A DNA stretch of 64,000 nucleotides from Streptomyces thermolilacinus SPC6 (GTDB lineage Bacteria; Actinomycetota; Actinomycetes; Streptomycetales; Streptomycetaceae): assembly GCF_000478605.2 (NCBI RefSeq), contig NZ_ASHX02000001.1:806001-870000 (forward strand), written 5' to 3'. The notes beneath the pieces were generated by a model. It did not search any database, was not told the origin of the DNA, and saw only the letters and a list, made by a program, of their open reading frames with translations. Shown here piece by piece: positions 44,257 to 54,128 of this stretch (positions are counted from its first letter, which is position 1; every line of letters starts with the position of its first letter). The position numbers and the translations under genes were made by a program.

Positions 44257-44768
44257 GCGGGGTCTTCCTCCACTAGACGGGTCAGCCGGATGCGGTTGAT
44301 CTTGCCCAGTTCGGCGCGGACGATCTCGCGCTCACGCTCGGGCGTGTTGGCGATCCGCTCGCGGAGCGCGTCGCGCATCTGCTCGCCGGTACGGCCGGTG
44401 GCGCAGATGAGGAAGACGTGTCCGAACTTCTCCTGGTAGGCCAGGTTCAGTTCGAGCATTTCCGCCTTGAGCTCCTCGGAGGCCCCCGCCATGCCGCGCT
44501 GTTCGCGGGCGGACGTGGGGTCCCCGGGCTTCGGGCGGCCGATCGGCGGGTGCCCTGCCATGGCGTCGGCCAAGTCCTCGGCGGTGAGTTCCGCGGTGGC
44601 GGCGTCGCTGGCGAGGAAGAGGTCTTCGGCGGTGGCGTACGGGCGCTGGGCGAGCAGCTTGCTCCCCCATGCCGGGCTGGCGCACACCTCGTGCAGGGCG
44701 GCGAGCGCGTCGCTGTCCGCCGAGGTGTTGAACCGGGTGAGGCCCGGTGTCGAGGTACTCGAAGTCAC
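44253..44768 (-). CDS. uraD: OHCU decarboxylase
   Basis: Encodes 171 residues from GTG 44768, with GGAGG 6 nt upstream; the open frame extends to 44969, but that part is non-coding and contains the promoter. It decarboxylates OHCU to S-allantoin. Visible family features are FNTSADSDALAAL near the N-terminus, the catalytic His-Pro in MAGHPPIGRP, and NLAYQEKFGHVFLICATGRT. It is first in a three-gene operon covering the whole path from urate to allantoin. Confidence 0.93.
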   Translation of the reverse strand: MTSSTSTPGLTRFNTSADSDALAALHEVCASPAWGSKLLAQRPYATAEDLFLASDAATAELTAEDLADAMAGHPPIGRPKPGDPTSAREQRGMAGASEELKAEMLELNLAYQEKFGHVFLICATGRTGEQMRDALRERIANTPEREREIVRAELGKINRIRLTRLVEEDPA

Positions 44769-44816
44769 GGGGAGCCTCCGTGGCTGTTTTTCGCTGTCGT
44801 CGGACGGGCTGCGGAT

Positions 44817-44858
44817 AGCTAACGCCCTGCGGCGACACCTCGTCAACACTTTGTTGAA
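44817..44858 (-). promoter_or_regulatory. uraD promoter with TTCAAC-N5-GTTGAA type dyad
   Basis: On the minus strand -35 TTGACG (complement of 44841-44846), 18 bp, -10 TTAGCT (complement of 44817-44822). The dyad at 44842-44858 reads TTCAAC-AAAGT-GTTGAC on that strand and overlaps the -35, exactly as at the catalase promoter. Confidence 0.7.
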
Positions 44859-44980
44859 AAGTCGGTGACAGGAAAGCCGCCGCCCGGACATCCGGGCGAC
44901 GGCTCGCGTTCCTCGGGGGTTCCACAGGGCCCGTACGGGGCTCCCGCGCGGGCCCGTACGGGGCTCCACGGCGGGCGGGG

Positions 44981-45358
44981 CTACCTGCCCTTGGCCGCGT
45001 TCTCCCTGTTCAGGTAGTTGTACACGGTGAACCGGCTGACGCCGAGGGCGCCGGCGACGGTCTCCACCCCGTGCCGTACGGAGAAGGCACCGCGTGCCTC
45101 CAGGCTCCGGACGATTTCCTGCTTGCTCTTGCGGTCGAGTTGGGCCAGCGGCATTCCGTGCCGCCTTTCCAGCGCGGCGAGGATCTGTTCCAGGGAGTCG
45201 GCGAGCTGCGGCAGCCGTACGGCGAGCACGTCCTCGCCCTCCCAGGCGAGCACCACGTCGTCGGGGCCCGCCTCGCCGGGCGGCAGCATCCGCCCGCCCA
45301 TCGCGTCCACGAGGGGTTTCACCGCGGTCACCAGCGGGTGGTCGCCCGGCGCGGTCAC
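44981..45358 (-). CDS. Small helix-turn-helix regulator (HTH_22/DauR-like C-terminus)
   Basis: Encodes 125 residues from GTG 45358 (GTGA overlap with the upstream gene). The N-terminal half is a short alpha/beta module (DDVVLAWEGEDVLAVRLPQL). The C-terminal half is LDRKSKQEIVRSLEARGAF then ALGVSRFTVYNYLNRE, the HTH_22-type domain of YheO/DauR regulators, which normally follow a full PAS-like YheO domain absent here. Placed just upstream of the uraD-uricase operon, it may be a local regulator; the ligand is unknown. Confidence 0.8.
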   Translation of the reverse strand: MTAPGDHPLVTAVKPLVDAMGGRMLPPGEAGPDDVVLAWEGEDVLAVRLPQLADSLEQILAALERRHGMPLAQLDRKSKQEIVRSLEARGAFSVRHGVETVAGALGVSRFTVYNYLNRENAAKGR

Positions 45359-45606
45359 CGCTCGTCCCCGATGACGTTCAGCTGGAGGGAGACCCGGGTC
45401 GCCCCGGCCTCCAGCGCGCGGCGCAGCAGGGCGTCGACGGCGGCGAGCACGGCGTCGGCGCGGCCCTCCGCCGTGTTGCCGAACGGCCCCACGTCCACGG
45501 CGTCCAGCTCGGCGCCCTGGATGACCTCGCGCGCGACGACCGCGTGGGCCGGCGCCTCGTCCAGGTCGAACGGTTCGGTCGTGAATTCGACCCTCAATCG
45601 CTCCAT
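45355..45606 (-). CDS. MTH1187/YqgV-like thiamine-binding-type protein
   Basis: Encodes 83 residues from ATG 45606; the upstream extension to 45669 is promoter-like DNA. The pattern RVEFTTEPFDLDEAPAHAVV, DVGPFGNTAEG and RALEAGATRVSLQLNVIG matches the small ferredoxin-like MTH1187 fold, some members of which bind thiamine or related metabolites. It is co-transcribed with the HTH regulator and divergent from hydroxypyruvate isomerase. Its role in purine or glyoxylate metabolism is not evident. Confidence 0.65.
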   Translation of the reverse strand: MERLRVEFTTEPFDLDEAPAHAVVAREVIQGAELDAVDVGPFGNTAEGRADAVLAAVDALLRRALEAGATRVSLQLNVIGDER

Positions 45607-45655
45607 GGCCTCACCGTAACGCCGCTCCGGCGGGCGTCCACCTGGCGGGTGGCTC

Positions 45656-45720
45656 TTGACAACGGACACCCATCACTTGCACTCTTCCATCACGCAGAAA
45701 TGAACTTCCGCAATACGGAA
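45656..45720 (+). promoter_or_regulatory. hyi promoter with tandem 15-bp operator-like boxes
   Basis: -35 TTGACA (45656-45661), 18 bp, -10-like CACTCT (45680-45685). Box 1 TTCCATCACGCAGAA (45685-45699) begins at the -10, and box 2 TTCCGCAATACGGAA (45706-45720, perfect arms) starts 21 bp later, just before the ribosome site of hyi. Confidence 0.7.
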
Positions 45721-45733
45721 GGAGCGCCGCCTC

Positions 45734-46591
45734 ATGGCCCGCTTTTCAGAAGACGCAGGCAAGGCCCAGCGCTTCGATGTGAACCTGTCGATCCTCTTCA
45801 CCGAGCTCCCGCTGCTCCAGCGCCCCGCGGCCGCCGCCGCGGCCGGTTTCACCGCGGTGGAGCTGTGGTGGCCCTGGATCGAGACGCCCACGCCGCCGCA
45901 GAGCGAGCTCGACGCGCTGAGGGAGGCGCTCGGGGAAGCCGGGACGCGGCTGGTGGGGCTGAACTTCTACGCCGGGCAGCTGCCCGGGCCGGACCGCGGC
46001 GCCCTGTCCGTACCCGGTGAGGAGTCGGACCGCTTCCGCGCCAACATCGACGTGGCCGCCGACTTCGCCGCGTCCGTCGGCTGTACGGCGCTGAACGCGC
46101 TCTACGGCAACCGCGTCGAGGGCGTGGACCCGGCCGCCCAGGACGAACTGGCCCTGGAGAACCTCGTCCTGGCCGCCCGCGCCGCCGACCGGATCGGCGC
46201 CACCCTGCTGGTCGAGGCCCTCAACCGGCCCGAGTCACCTCGCTACCCGCTGGTGAGCGCCCCGGCCGCCGTGGAGGTCGTCGACAAGGTCAACGAGGCC
46301 ACGGGGCTCGGCAACGCCGCGTTCCTGCTGGACCTGTACCACCTGTCGATGAACGGCGAGGACCTGGAGGCGGTGATCGACGCGTACGCCGCGAAGAGCG
46401 GCCACGTCCAGATCGCCGACAACCCGGGCCGCGGCGCGCCCGGCACCGGCGACCTCGACCTGTCGGCACTGCTGCTGCGCCTGAACGAGCGCGGCTACGA
46501 CGGCTGGGTCGGCCTGGAGTACAAGCCCGGCGACCGCCCCAGCGCGGACGCCTTCGACTGGCTGCCCCGGGAACTGCGCGCCGCCGACTGA
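45734..46591 (+). CDS. hyi: Hydroxypyruvate isomerase
   Basis: Encodes 285 residues; GGAAGGAG precedes the ATG. It interconverts hydroxypyruvate and tartronate semialdehyde. The AP-endonuclease-2 TIM-barrel fold is clear: FDVNLSILFTELPLLQRPAA at the N-terminus, AVELWWPW, LVGLNFYAGQLPGPDRG, LLVEALNRPESPRYPL (metal-ligand Glu), FLLDLYHLSMNGEDL (Asp and His), HVQIADNPGRGAPGTGDLD and VGLEYKPG (Glu). All family catalytic residues seem present. It is followed by the reductase gene glxR, and its promoter shares the tandem boxes with gcl. Confidence 0.95.
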   Translation: MARFSEDAGKAQRFDVNLSILFTELPLLQRPAAAAAAGFTAVELWWPWIETPTPPQSELDALREALGEAGTRLVGLNFYAGQLPGPDRGALSVPGEESDRFRANIDVAADFAASVGCTALNALYGNRVEGVDPAAQDELALENLVLAARAADRIGATLLVEALNRPESPRYPLVSAPAAVEVVDKVNEATGLGNAAFLLDLYHLSMNGEDLEAVIDAYAAKSGHVQIADNPGRGAPGTGDLDLSALLLRLNERGYDGWVGLEYKPGDRPSADAFDWLPRELRAAD

Positions 46592-46790
46592 CGCGCCGCA
46601 CCGGCCTCCCGGCGCGGACGGCGAGCACGAGGCACCCCGGCGAGAACGTCACGCACGACCGCCGGTGTCACGCCACGACAGGCACCGTCACGCACGACAG
46701 GCACCGTCACGCACCAGCGCCGACGTCGCACACGACCGCCGACGTCACACAACGAGCTTTCGCAGCACGAGCTTTGAAAGAGGACCCACC

Positions 46791-47681
46791 ATGAGCACCC
46801 TCCCGAAGATCGCGTGGATCGGGCTCGGCATCATGGGCTCGCCCATGTCCGAGAACCTGCTGAAGGCCGGTTACCAGGTCACCGGCTACACGCTGGAGCA
46901 GGAGAAGCTGGACCGGCTCGCCAAGGCGGGCGGCACCGCCGCCTCCTCACTGGCCGACGCGGTCCGCGACGCGGACGTCGTCATCACGATGGTCCCCGCG
47001 TCCCCGCAGGTGGAGGCCATCGCCTACGGCCCCGACGGCATCCTGGAGAACGCCAGGGAGGGCGCGCTGCTGATCGACATGTCGTCGATCACGCCGCAGA
47101 CCTCGGTGGACCTCGCGAAGGCCGCCGCGGCCAAGGGCATCCGCGTGCTGGACGCCCCCGTGTCGGGCGGCGAGGCCGGCGCCATCGAGGCCGTGCTGTC
47201 CATCATGGTCGGTGGCGAGCAGGCCGACTTCGACGCCGCGCTGCCGATCTTCCAGGCGCTCGGCAAGACCATCGTCCTGTGCGGCCCGCACGGCTCCGGC
47301 CAGACGGTGAAGGCCGCCAATCAGCTGATCGTCGCCGTCAACATCCAGGCGTGCGCCGAGGCCGTGGTCTTCCTGGAGAAGTCCGGCGTGGACCTGAAGG
47401 CGGCCCTCGACGTCCTCAACGGCGGTCTCGCCGGGTCCACCGTGCTGACCCGCAAGAAGGACAACTTCCTGAGCCGCGACTTCGCGCCGGGCTTCCGGAT
47501 CGACCTGCACCACAAGGACATGGGCATCGTGACCGACGCGGCCCGCAACGTCGGCGCCGCCCTGCCCGTCGGCGCCGTGGTCGCCCAGCTGGTCGCGTCC
47601 CTGCGCGCCCAGGGCGACGGCGGCCTGGACCACTCGGCGCTGCTGCGCGCCGTGGAGCGCCTGTCCGGCCAGCAGGTCTGA
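46791..47681 (+). CDS. glxR: Tartronate semialdehyde reductase (2-hydroxy-3-oxopropionate reductase)
   Basis: Encodes 296 residues from ATG 46791 with GAAAGAGGA upstream; the open frame further 5' is non-coding. It reduces tartronate semialdehyde to D-glycerate with NAD(P)H. Family sites are the Rossmann loop [20 protein letters not shown], substrate-binding [12 protein letters not shown], catalytic Lys in [13 protein letters not shown] and the C-terminal [14 protein letters not shown]. It completes the glycerate route started by gcl. The 199-bp gap to hyi holds short direct repeats (CGACAGGCACCGTCACGCA twice near 46675-46713) and no recognisable promoter, so it may be co-transcribed with hyi. 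Confidence 0.94.
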   Translation: MSTLPKIAWIGLGIMGSPMSENLLKAGYQVTGYTLEQEKLDRLAKAGGTAASSLADAVRDADVVITMVPASPQVEAIAYGPDGILENAREGALLIDMSSITPQTSVDLAKAAAAKGIRVLDAPVSGGEAGAIEAVLSIMVGGEQADFDAALPIFQALGKTIVLCGPHGSGQTVKAANQLIVAVNIQACAEAVVFLEKSGVDLKAALDVLNGGLAGSTVLTRKKDNFLSRDFAPGFRIDLHHKDMGIVTDAARNVGAALPVGAVVAQLVASLRAQGDGGLDHSALLRAVERLSGQQV

Positions 47682-47824
47682 CGCGCCCCCACCCTCGAAC
47701 TCCCGGCCCGGGGCCGTGCTCCTTCACCGGCCCGGACCGGGTCCGACTTCCGGACGGCGTCGGCGCTGACAACCTGTCCTGTCGCGCCCAGGCGTCGACG
47801 CCGTCCGGAATCTCCTTCTCCGAT

Positions 47825-47866
47825 TTCAACAAACTGTTGACGCCACCTTCGGGGCGTCCCTACGCT
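47825..47866 (+). promoter_or_regulatory. Catalase promoter with TTCAAC-N5-GTTGAC dyad
   Basis: -35 TTGACG (47837-47842), exactly 18 bp, -10 TACGCT (47861-47866). The dyad TTCAAC-AAACT-GTTGAC (47825-47841) overlaps the -35. Box and -35 have the same relation as at uraD, which suggests joint control of catalase and uricase. Confidence 0.72.
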
Positions 47867-47914
47867 CCAGAGCACTCGCCAGCAGCTCCCCGTACGGAAG
47901 GTCACCAGGTCACG

Positions 47915-49372
47915 ATGTCGAAGCGCGTGCTTACGACCGAGTCCGGCGCCCCGGTCGCCGACAACCAGAACTCCGCCACCGCCGGCATCGGCGGCCCGCT
48001 CCTCATCCAGGACCAGCACCTGATCGAGAAGCTCGCCCGCTTCAACCGGGAGCGCATCCCGGAGCGCGTGGTCCACGCGCGCGGCTCCGGCGCGTACGGC
48101 CACTTCGAGGTGACCGACGACGTCACCGCGTACACGAAGGCCGCGTTCCTCTCGGAGGTCGGCAAGCGGACCGAGCTGTTCACCCGGTTCTCGACGGTGG
48201 CCGACTCGCTCGGCGGCGCCGACGCGGTCCGCGACCCGCGCGGCTTCGCGGTGAAGTTCTACACCGAGGAGGGCAACTACGACCTCGTCGGCAACAACAC
48301 CCCGGTGTTCTTCATCAAGGACCCGATCAAGTTCCCCGACTTCATCCACTCGCAGAAGCGCGACCCGTTCACGGGCAAGCAGGAGCCGGACAACGTCTGG
48401 GACTTCTGGGCCCACTCCCCCGAGGCCACGCACCAGATCACCTGGCTGTTCGGCGACCGCGGCATCCCCGCCAGCTACCGCCACATGAACGGCTACGGCT
48501 CCCACACCTACCTGTGGACCAACGCCGACGGGGAGGCGTTCTTCGTCAAGTACCACTTCAAGACGAACCAGGGCATCCGCTGCCTCTCCGCCGAGCAGGC
48601 CGCCGAGGTCGTCGGCACGGACCCGACCTCGCACCAGACGGACCTGCTCCAGGCGATCGAGCGCGGCGTCAACCCGTCGTGGACGCTGTACGTGCAGATC
48701 ATGCCCGCGGCGGAGACGGCCGACTACCGCTTCAACCCGTTCGACCTGACGAAGGTGTGGCCGCACGCGGACTACCCGCTGCGCCGGGTCGGCCGGATGG
48801 TCCTCGACCGCAACCCGGAGAACGTCTTCGCCGAGGTCGAGCAGGCCGCGTTCTCCCCGAACAACTTCGTGCCCGGCATCGGCCCGTCCCCGGACAAGAT
48901 GCTCCAGGGCCGCCTCTTCGCCTACGCGGACGCCCACCGCTACCGCCTCGGCGTCAACCACACGCAGCTGCCGGTCAACGCGCCGAAGGCGACCGTCGCG
49001 GACAACTACGGCCGCGACGGGCTGATGGCCACCCGCAACGGCTCGCGCCACGACAAGAACTACGAGCCCAACTCGTACGCGGGCCCGTCCCAGACGGACC
49101 AGGCCCTGTCCGCCGCCCTCGCCGTCTCCGGCTACACGGGCACCCACGCGGCGCCCGCCCACGTCAAGGACGACGACTTCTTCCAGGCCGGTGAGCTGTA
49201 CCGGCTGATGTCGGCGGAGGAGAAGGACCGGCTCGTCGCGAACATCGCGGGCAGCCTGTCGCAGGTCTCCCGCGAGGACGTCATCGAGAAGAACCTCGCC
49301 CACTTCCACGCCGCCGACCCGGAGTACGGCAAGCGCGTCGAGGAAGCGGTCCGCGCCCTGCGCGAGGACTGA
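47915..49372 (+). CDS. Monofunctional heme catalase
   Basis: Encodes 485 residues, small-subunit (clade 3-like) size. ATG 47915 is used; a longer in-frame extension reads through glxR in another frame and is not real. The distal His motif is [16 protein letters not shown], followed by [41 protein letters not shown] and the proximal heme-ligand Tyr in [14 protein letters not shown]. It converts H2O2 to water and oxygen. Its promoter has the purine-type dyad, so it probably disposes of peroxide from urate oxidase, though a general stress role is also possible. Confidence 0.95.
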   Translation: MSKRVLTTESGAPVADNQNSATAGIGGPLLIQDQHLIEKLARFNRERIPERVVHARGSGAYGHFEVTDDVTAYTKAAFLSEVGKRTELFTRFSTVADSLGGADAVRDPRGFAVKFYTEEGNYDLVGNNTPVFFIKDPIKFPDFIHSQKRDPFTGKQEPDNVWDFWAHSPEATHQITWLFGDRGIPASYRHMNGYGSHTYLWTNADGEAFFVKYHFKTNQGIRCLSAEQAAEVVGTDPTSHQTDLLQAIERGVNPSWTLYVQIMPAAETADYRFNPFDLTKVWPHADYPLRRVGRMVLDRNPENVFAEVEQAAFSPNNFVPGIGPSPDKMLQGRLFAYADAHRYRLGVNHTQLPVNAPKATVADNYGRDGLMATRNGSRHDKNYEPNSYAGPSQTDQALSAALAVSGYTGTHAAPAHVKDDDFFQAGELYRLMSAEEKDRLVANIAGSLSQVSREDVIEKNLAHFHAADPEYGKRVEEAVRALRED

Positions 49373-49710
49373 GCGGCGCGATGAAGCTGCGTGCGGCGGC
49401 TGACGGGAGGTCCGTCGCCGTACGCGGTCCGGACCGTGGCCCGGATGAGGGGTGGCCACGGGTACGGACAGTGAGGACCGCGGCGGTGTGCGCGCCAGTG
49501 CGGTGGTGAAGGAACCCCGGCACGCCTTCTCGACCTGAGGGAAGGCGTACGGAGGCTCCGCGCCCGCCGCCGCGGTCCCCCGGAACCTCCCTCCCACGAG
49601 CCCCGTCCGGCGGCGCGAACGTCCTGTCGCGCCAGCCTCGCACCGTCGGACGGTTTCCACCCTCGGCGCGGGACGCGGACGTCGTACGTGTCGCGTCCCG
49701 CCGCGAGAGC

Positions 49711-49751
49711 AAGAGCGCGGAGTCGGTTACGGTCCCCGACTCCGCGCTCTT
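49711..49751 (+). terminator. Perfect 16-bp stem terminator
   Basis: AAGAGCGCGGAGTCGG at 49711-49726 pairs fully with its complement at 49736-49751 across a 9-nt loop, and the sequence ends in CTCTT. It is symmetrical and could act on either strand. It lies 339 bp after the catalase stop, or just before the lipoprotein relic. Confidence 0.65.
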
Positions 49752-49865
49752 CCGTATGCGCGGCCCGCGCGGGAGGCGGCTCGGGCTCACTTCCTCGTTC
49801 CCAGGACGACCCAGGGCTCGCCAGCCCACCCTGGGCCCCTCTCATCGCACCGTCCAGGGGGGACC

Positions 49866-50132
49866 ATGCGCACCGGATCCGCCCATCTCACGATCGCTCT
49901 CCTCGCAGTGGCCGGGACCGCCGCCTGCGGCTCCGGGGAACCGCACCGACGGGCCGCTCCAGCGCTCCACCGGCGGTGCCGGCACCCGTCACGGAGACGC
50001 CGGCAGAAGCCGCCCGCGCCCAGCCCGGAGGCGCCCAAGGCGTTCGGCACCGCCTTCGCGTGGGAATCGTCTGTTCCCCGTGCCGGGGAACGGACGTCCG
50101 GAAGCCGTCGTGTACGCCCCTCCCGGACTTGA
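49866..50132 (+). pseudogene. Truncated lipoprotein-like ORF
   Basis: The frame opens with a plausible lipoprotein signal (MRTGSAHLTIALLAVAGTAAC), then turns Arg-rich for about 25 codons. In that part another frame is more protein-like (SSAPPAVPAPVTETPAEAAR). It regains APSPEAPKAFGTAFAWES, which resembles the start of DUF4352-type domains, and soon stops. The probable history is a frameshifted and truncated extracytoplasmic lipoprotein gene, though a short real protein cannot be excluded. Confidence 0.4.
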
Positions 50133-50249
50133 CATGCCGGTGGAATGGGGCCGTGCCGCGGCCGCCTGACGGCCGACCGGGCGTCGCACGGCGCCCCAGA
50201 TGCGCAGGGGCGTACCCAGGCCCTGTCCCGCCCCGTGGTGGCTCGCCGG

Positions 50250-50420
50250 TCAGTGGCGGGTGGCGTGGGCTGGGTCCACGAGGCGTTCGAGGACCGTGCG
50301 CACGACCCGGTAGGCCGTCGCCGTCGTCTCGTCGGTGGCCCGTTGCTCCTCGCCCCTGGCCCAGTCGCGGGCGGCACGGAGGCGCCGGAGGAGTTCGTCC
50401 GCGTCCACGATATCGGTCAT
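50250..50420 (-). CDS. Small helical protein, 56 residues
   Basis: ATG 50420 to TGA 50250. The sequence is charged and helical throughout (DADELLRRLRAARDWARGEE, TAYRVVRTVLERLVDPAHAT), with no membrane segment. Composition and third-position GC are those of a real gene. No family is recognised and no Shine-Dalgarno site is obvious. Confidence 0.5.
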   Translation of the reverse strand: MTDIVDADELLRRLRAARDWARGEEQRATDETTATAYRVVRTVLERLVDPAHATRH

Positions 50421-50579
50421 GACGTACGGCTACCCCGTCGTCGCCCGGCCATGGCACGCGAACCTGCCCTCATGAGGCAGAACGCGGACCTTGGGGGCTC
50501 CGCGTGGCGCGGCGCCCCGGTGAGGGCGTCCCGCACGGGGCACTGGTGCGCGTCCCTGCTGAGCGGCGCGGCACAGCGA

Positions 50580-50616
50580 ACGGCCCCCGCCCCGGGGTGT
50601 CCGGGGCGGGGGCCGT
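50580..50616 (-). terminator. Terminator after gcl
   Basis: Perfect 16-bp stem ACGGCCCCCGCCCCGG (50580-50595) with its complement at 50601-50616, loop GGTGT, 36 bp past the gcl stop. It is among the strongest hairpins in the window. Confidence 0.8.
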
Positions 50617-50651
50617 CTGGGCTTCCCGCGTGTGCTCGGGGCCTGCTCGGG

Positions 50652-52436
<1,785 letters not shown>

Positions 52437-52504
52437 GGGTGCTCCTGCTTCGGCCTGGCGGACCGGCTCTGTCGCGCCACCTGAGAGCGTCGATCCGTAT
52501 TCGT

Positions 52505-52572
52505 TTCCGCAATGCGGAAGATTGATTCTGTCATACGGAAGCAATGTAGGTGCGGGTGCCGGAACCCGTCAA
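52505..52572 (-). promoter_or_regulatory. gcl promoter with tandem 15-bp operator-like boxes
   Basis: On the minus strand -35 TTGACG (complement of 52567-52572), 18 bp, -10 TACATT (complement of 52543-52548). Box 1 TTCCGTATGACAGAA (complement of 52526-52540) follows 2 bp after the -10, and box 2 TTCCGCATTGCGGAA (complement of 52505-52519) starts 21 bp after box 1. It is nearly the same arrangement as at hyi. Confidence 0.72.
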
Positions 52573-52646
52573 GGGATGGCCGAATGCCCTCCCCAACCGT
52601 CCGACCGTGGTGGACGATGGGCGACGAGACGAAGGGGGCGATCGCC

Positions 52647-53585
52647 GTGGGAGAGAACGTGCCGGTGCGCTGCCCGGTCTGCCGCCGCGCGCACGCGTAC
52701 ACGCCGCCCGTCTACCCGTGCGCGTGCGGGGCGCCCGTCGCGCCTCCGCTGATGCGCGGCGCCCCGGCCGAGCCGATCACGCACCGCACGTGGACCGACG
52801 AGTGGGTGACCGTGCGGTGCGCGGCGTGCGGCCGTCAGGACCAGTGGCCTCAGCCCGAACTCGGCTGCCCCTGCGGCACGGTGCTGCGCCTGCCGGTCCG
52901 CCCGGTGACGGCCGCGGCGTCCCCGCCCCGCTCGCTCGCGGGGGGTTCGGGCGGCGCGAGTGGTGCCGGTGGTGCCCGCGGTACGGGCGTGGCGGGCGGT
53001 ACGGCGGGCGTGGGCCCGGGCACGACGGATGCCGGTGCGGGTGCGGCCTCGGGCGCGGAGACGCCCGGCGGCCCGGCCGACCAGGAGAGCACGGCCGGCA
53101 CCACCGGCCCCGGTGACCCCGGCGCCACCTCCTCCACCACGGGCGTGTCGACGGTGCGGGCCGCCGCCCCGTATCCCACGCCGCCCGGCGGGATACGCCC
53201 CTCCTTCAACCCGGTCACCATCCGCACCGCCCGCGATGTCGTGACCGCCGCCGCCCTCTACCTGCGCTGGCTGGGCTTCCGGGAGGTCGTGCAGCCGGAG
53301 GAGCGCCGCTCGTCCATGTCGCCCGCCGTCGAGCTGCGCGGCCCGGGGCTGGTCGCCCAGGTCGATCCGACGACCCGGCCCGTGCCGCTGCGCGCCGTCG
53401 AGTGCCTGTGGCTGGAGGGCCTGGCCTCGTCGTCGGCCGCCGTGTACTTCTCGCTGGCCGGGTACGAGGACAGGTCCCGCGCCCGCGCGGACGGCGTCGG
53501 CCTCCCGCTGTTCGTCATGGACCTCACGGGCACCCCGCAGCCGGTCAACACCCCGGCCGACGACCTCCTGGCGCGGGGGGCGTGA
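52647..53585 (+). CDS. Zinc-ribbon protein with C-terminal conserved domain
   Basis: Encodes 312 residues from GTG 52647, with AAGGGGG 8 nt upstream; ATG 52617 is a second choice. Two zinc-ribbon-like units are near the N-terminus (VRCPVC ... YPCACG and VRCAACG ... LGCPCG). A Gly/Ala/Thr-rich linker of about 80 residues follows, then a C-terminal domain (TARDVVTAAALYLRWLGFRE ... AVYFSLAGYEDRSRARAD ... LPLFVMDLTGTPQPVN). That domain resembles the nuclease-like restriction-endonuclease fold seen in some uncharacterised actinobacterial proteins, but I do not see a clear catalytic motif. It is co-directional with and 3 bp from the GNAT gene. Confidence 0.7.
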   Translation: MGENVPVRCPVCRRAHAYTPPVYPCACGAPVAPPLMRGAPAEPITHRTWTDEWVTVRCAACGRQDQWPQPELGCPCGTVLRLPVRPVTAAASPPRSLAGGSGGASGAGGARGTGVAGGTAGVGPGTTDAGAGAASGAETPGGPADQESTAGTTGPGDPGATSSTTGVSTVRAAAPYPTPPGGIRPSFNPVTIRTARDVVTAAALYLRWLGFREVVQPEERRSSMSPAVELRGPGLVAQVDPTTRPVPLRAVECLWLEGLASSSAAVYFSLAGYEDRSRARADGVGLPLFVMDLTGTPQPVNTPADDLLARGA

Positions 53586-53588
53586 GCC

Positions 53589-54095
53589 GTGCGCATACGT
53601 GCCGCCCGCCCCGAGGACCTGCCGCTCCTCCAGGACGTCGAGCGCGCGGCGGGCGAGCCGTTCCGCGCGCTCGGCATGGACGCCGTCGCCGACGACGACC
53701 CGCCGCCGCTGCAGACCCTGGAGGCGTACCGGGCGGCGGGCCGGGCCCGGGTCGCGGACCGGGACGGGCGACCGGTCGCGTACCTGATCTGGGACGACGT
53801 GGACGGCGCCGCCCATGTCGAGCAGGTGTCCGTACACCCGGACTCCGCCCGCCGGGGCGTGGGCCGCGCCCTGATCGAGGACCTCGCGGCGGACGCGGCC
53901 GCCCGTGGCGTACCGGCGCTGACGCTGACGACGTTCGCGGACGTGCCGTGGAACGCCCCGTACTACGCACGGCTCGGGTTCCGCGCGCTGCCCGAGGCGG
54001 AGCTCACCGACGGGCTGCGCGCGATCCGGCGCGCCGAGGCGGCCCACGGCCTGGACCGCTGGCCGCGCCTCTGCATGCGCCGCGACCTGGGCTGA
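53589..54095 (+). CDS. GNAT-family N-acetyltransferase
   Basis: Encodes 168 residues from GTG 53589. Typical GNAT layout: MRIRAARPEDLPLLQDVERA (beta1-alpha1), VEQVSVHPDSARRGVGRALI (motif A with the acetyl-CoA-binding R/Q-x-x-G-x-G/A loop as RRGVGRA) and WNAPYYARLGFRALPE (motif B). The substrate is unknown. It converges on the acyl-CoA synthetase pair with a 33-bp gap. Confidence 0.9.
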   Translation: MRIRAARPEDLPLLQDVERAAGEPFRALGMDAVADDDPPPLQTLEAYRAAGRARVADRDGRPVAYLIWDDVDGAAHVEQVSVHPDSARRGVGRALIEDLAADAAARGVPALTLTTFADVPWNAPYYARLGFRALPEAELTDGLRAIRRAEAAHGLDRWPRLCMRRDLG

Positions 54096-54128
54096 CAGCC
54101 GCGGCGCCGGAACTGCGCCGACGATCCC

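Larger units (their letters stand above)
49373..50249. other. Long gap with terminator and lipoprotein relic
   Basis: 877 bp. It contains the 16-bp-stem terminator, one truncated lipoprotein-like frame (both listed separately), and otherwise GC-rich sequence in which I see no gene. Confidence 0.45.

Noticed and set aside
44769..44969. 5' extension of the uraD frame
   Set aside because: The stretch contains the promoter and operator dyad and is Arg-rich. GTG 44768 has GGAGG at correct spacing and gives the normal family length.
46814..47914. Apparent 5' extension of the catalase frame through glxR
   Set aside because: The frame is out of phase with glxR, whose motifs are clear, and the catalase promoter and ATG 47915 lie downstream of it.
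52512..52646. ATG 52512 as start of the zinc-ribbon protein gene
   Set aside because: It would begin inside the gcl operator boxes. GTG 52647 has a good ribosome site and starts just before the first zinc ribbon.
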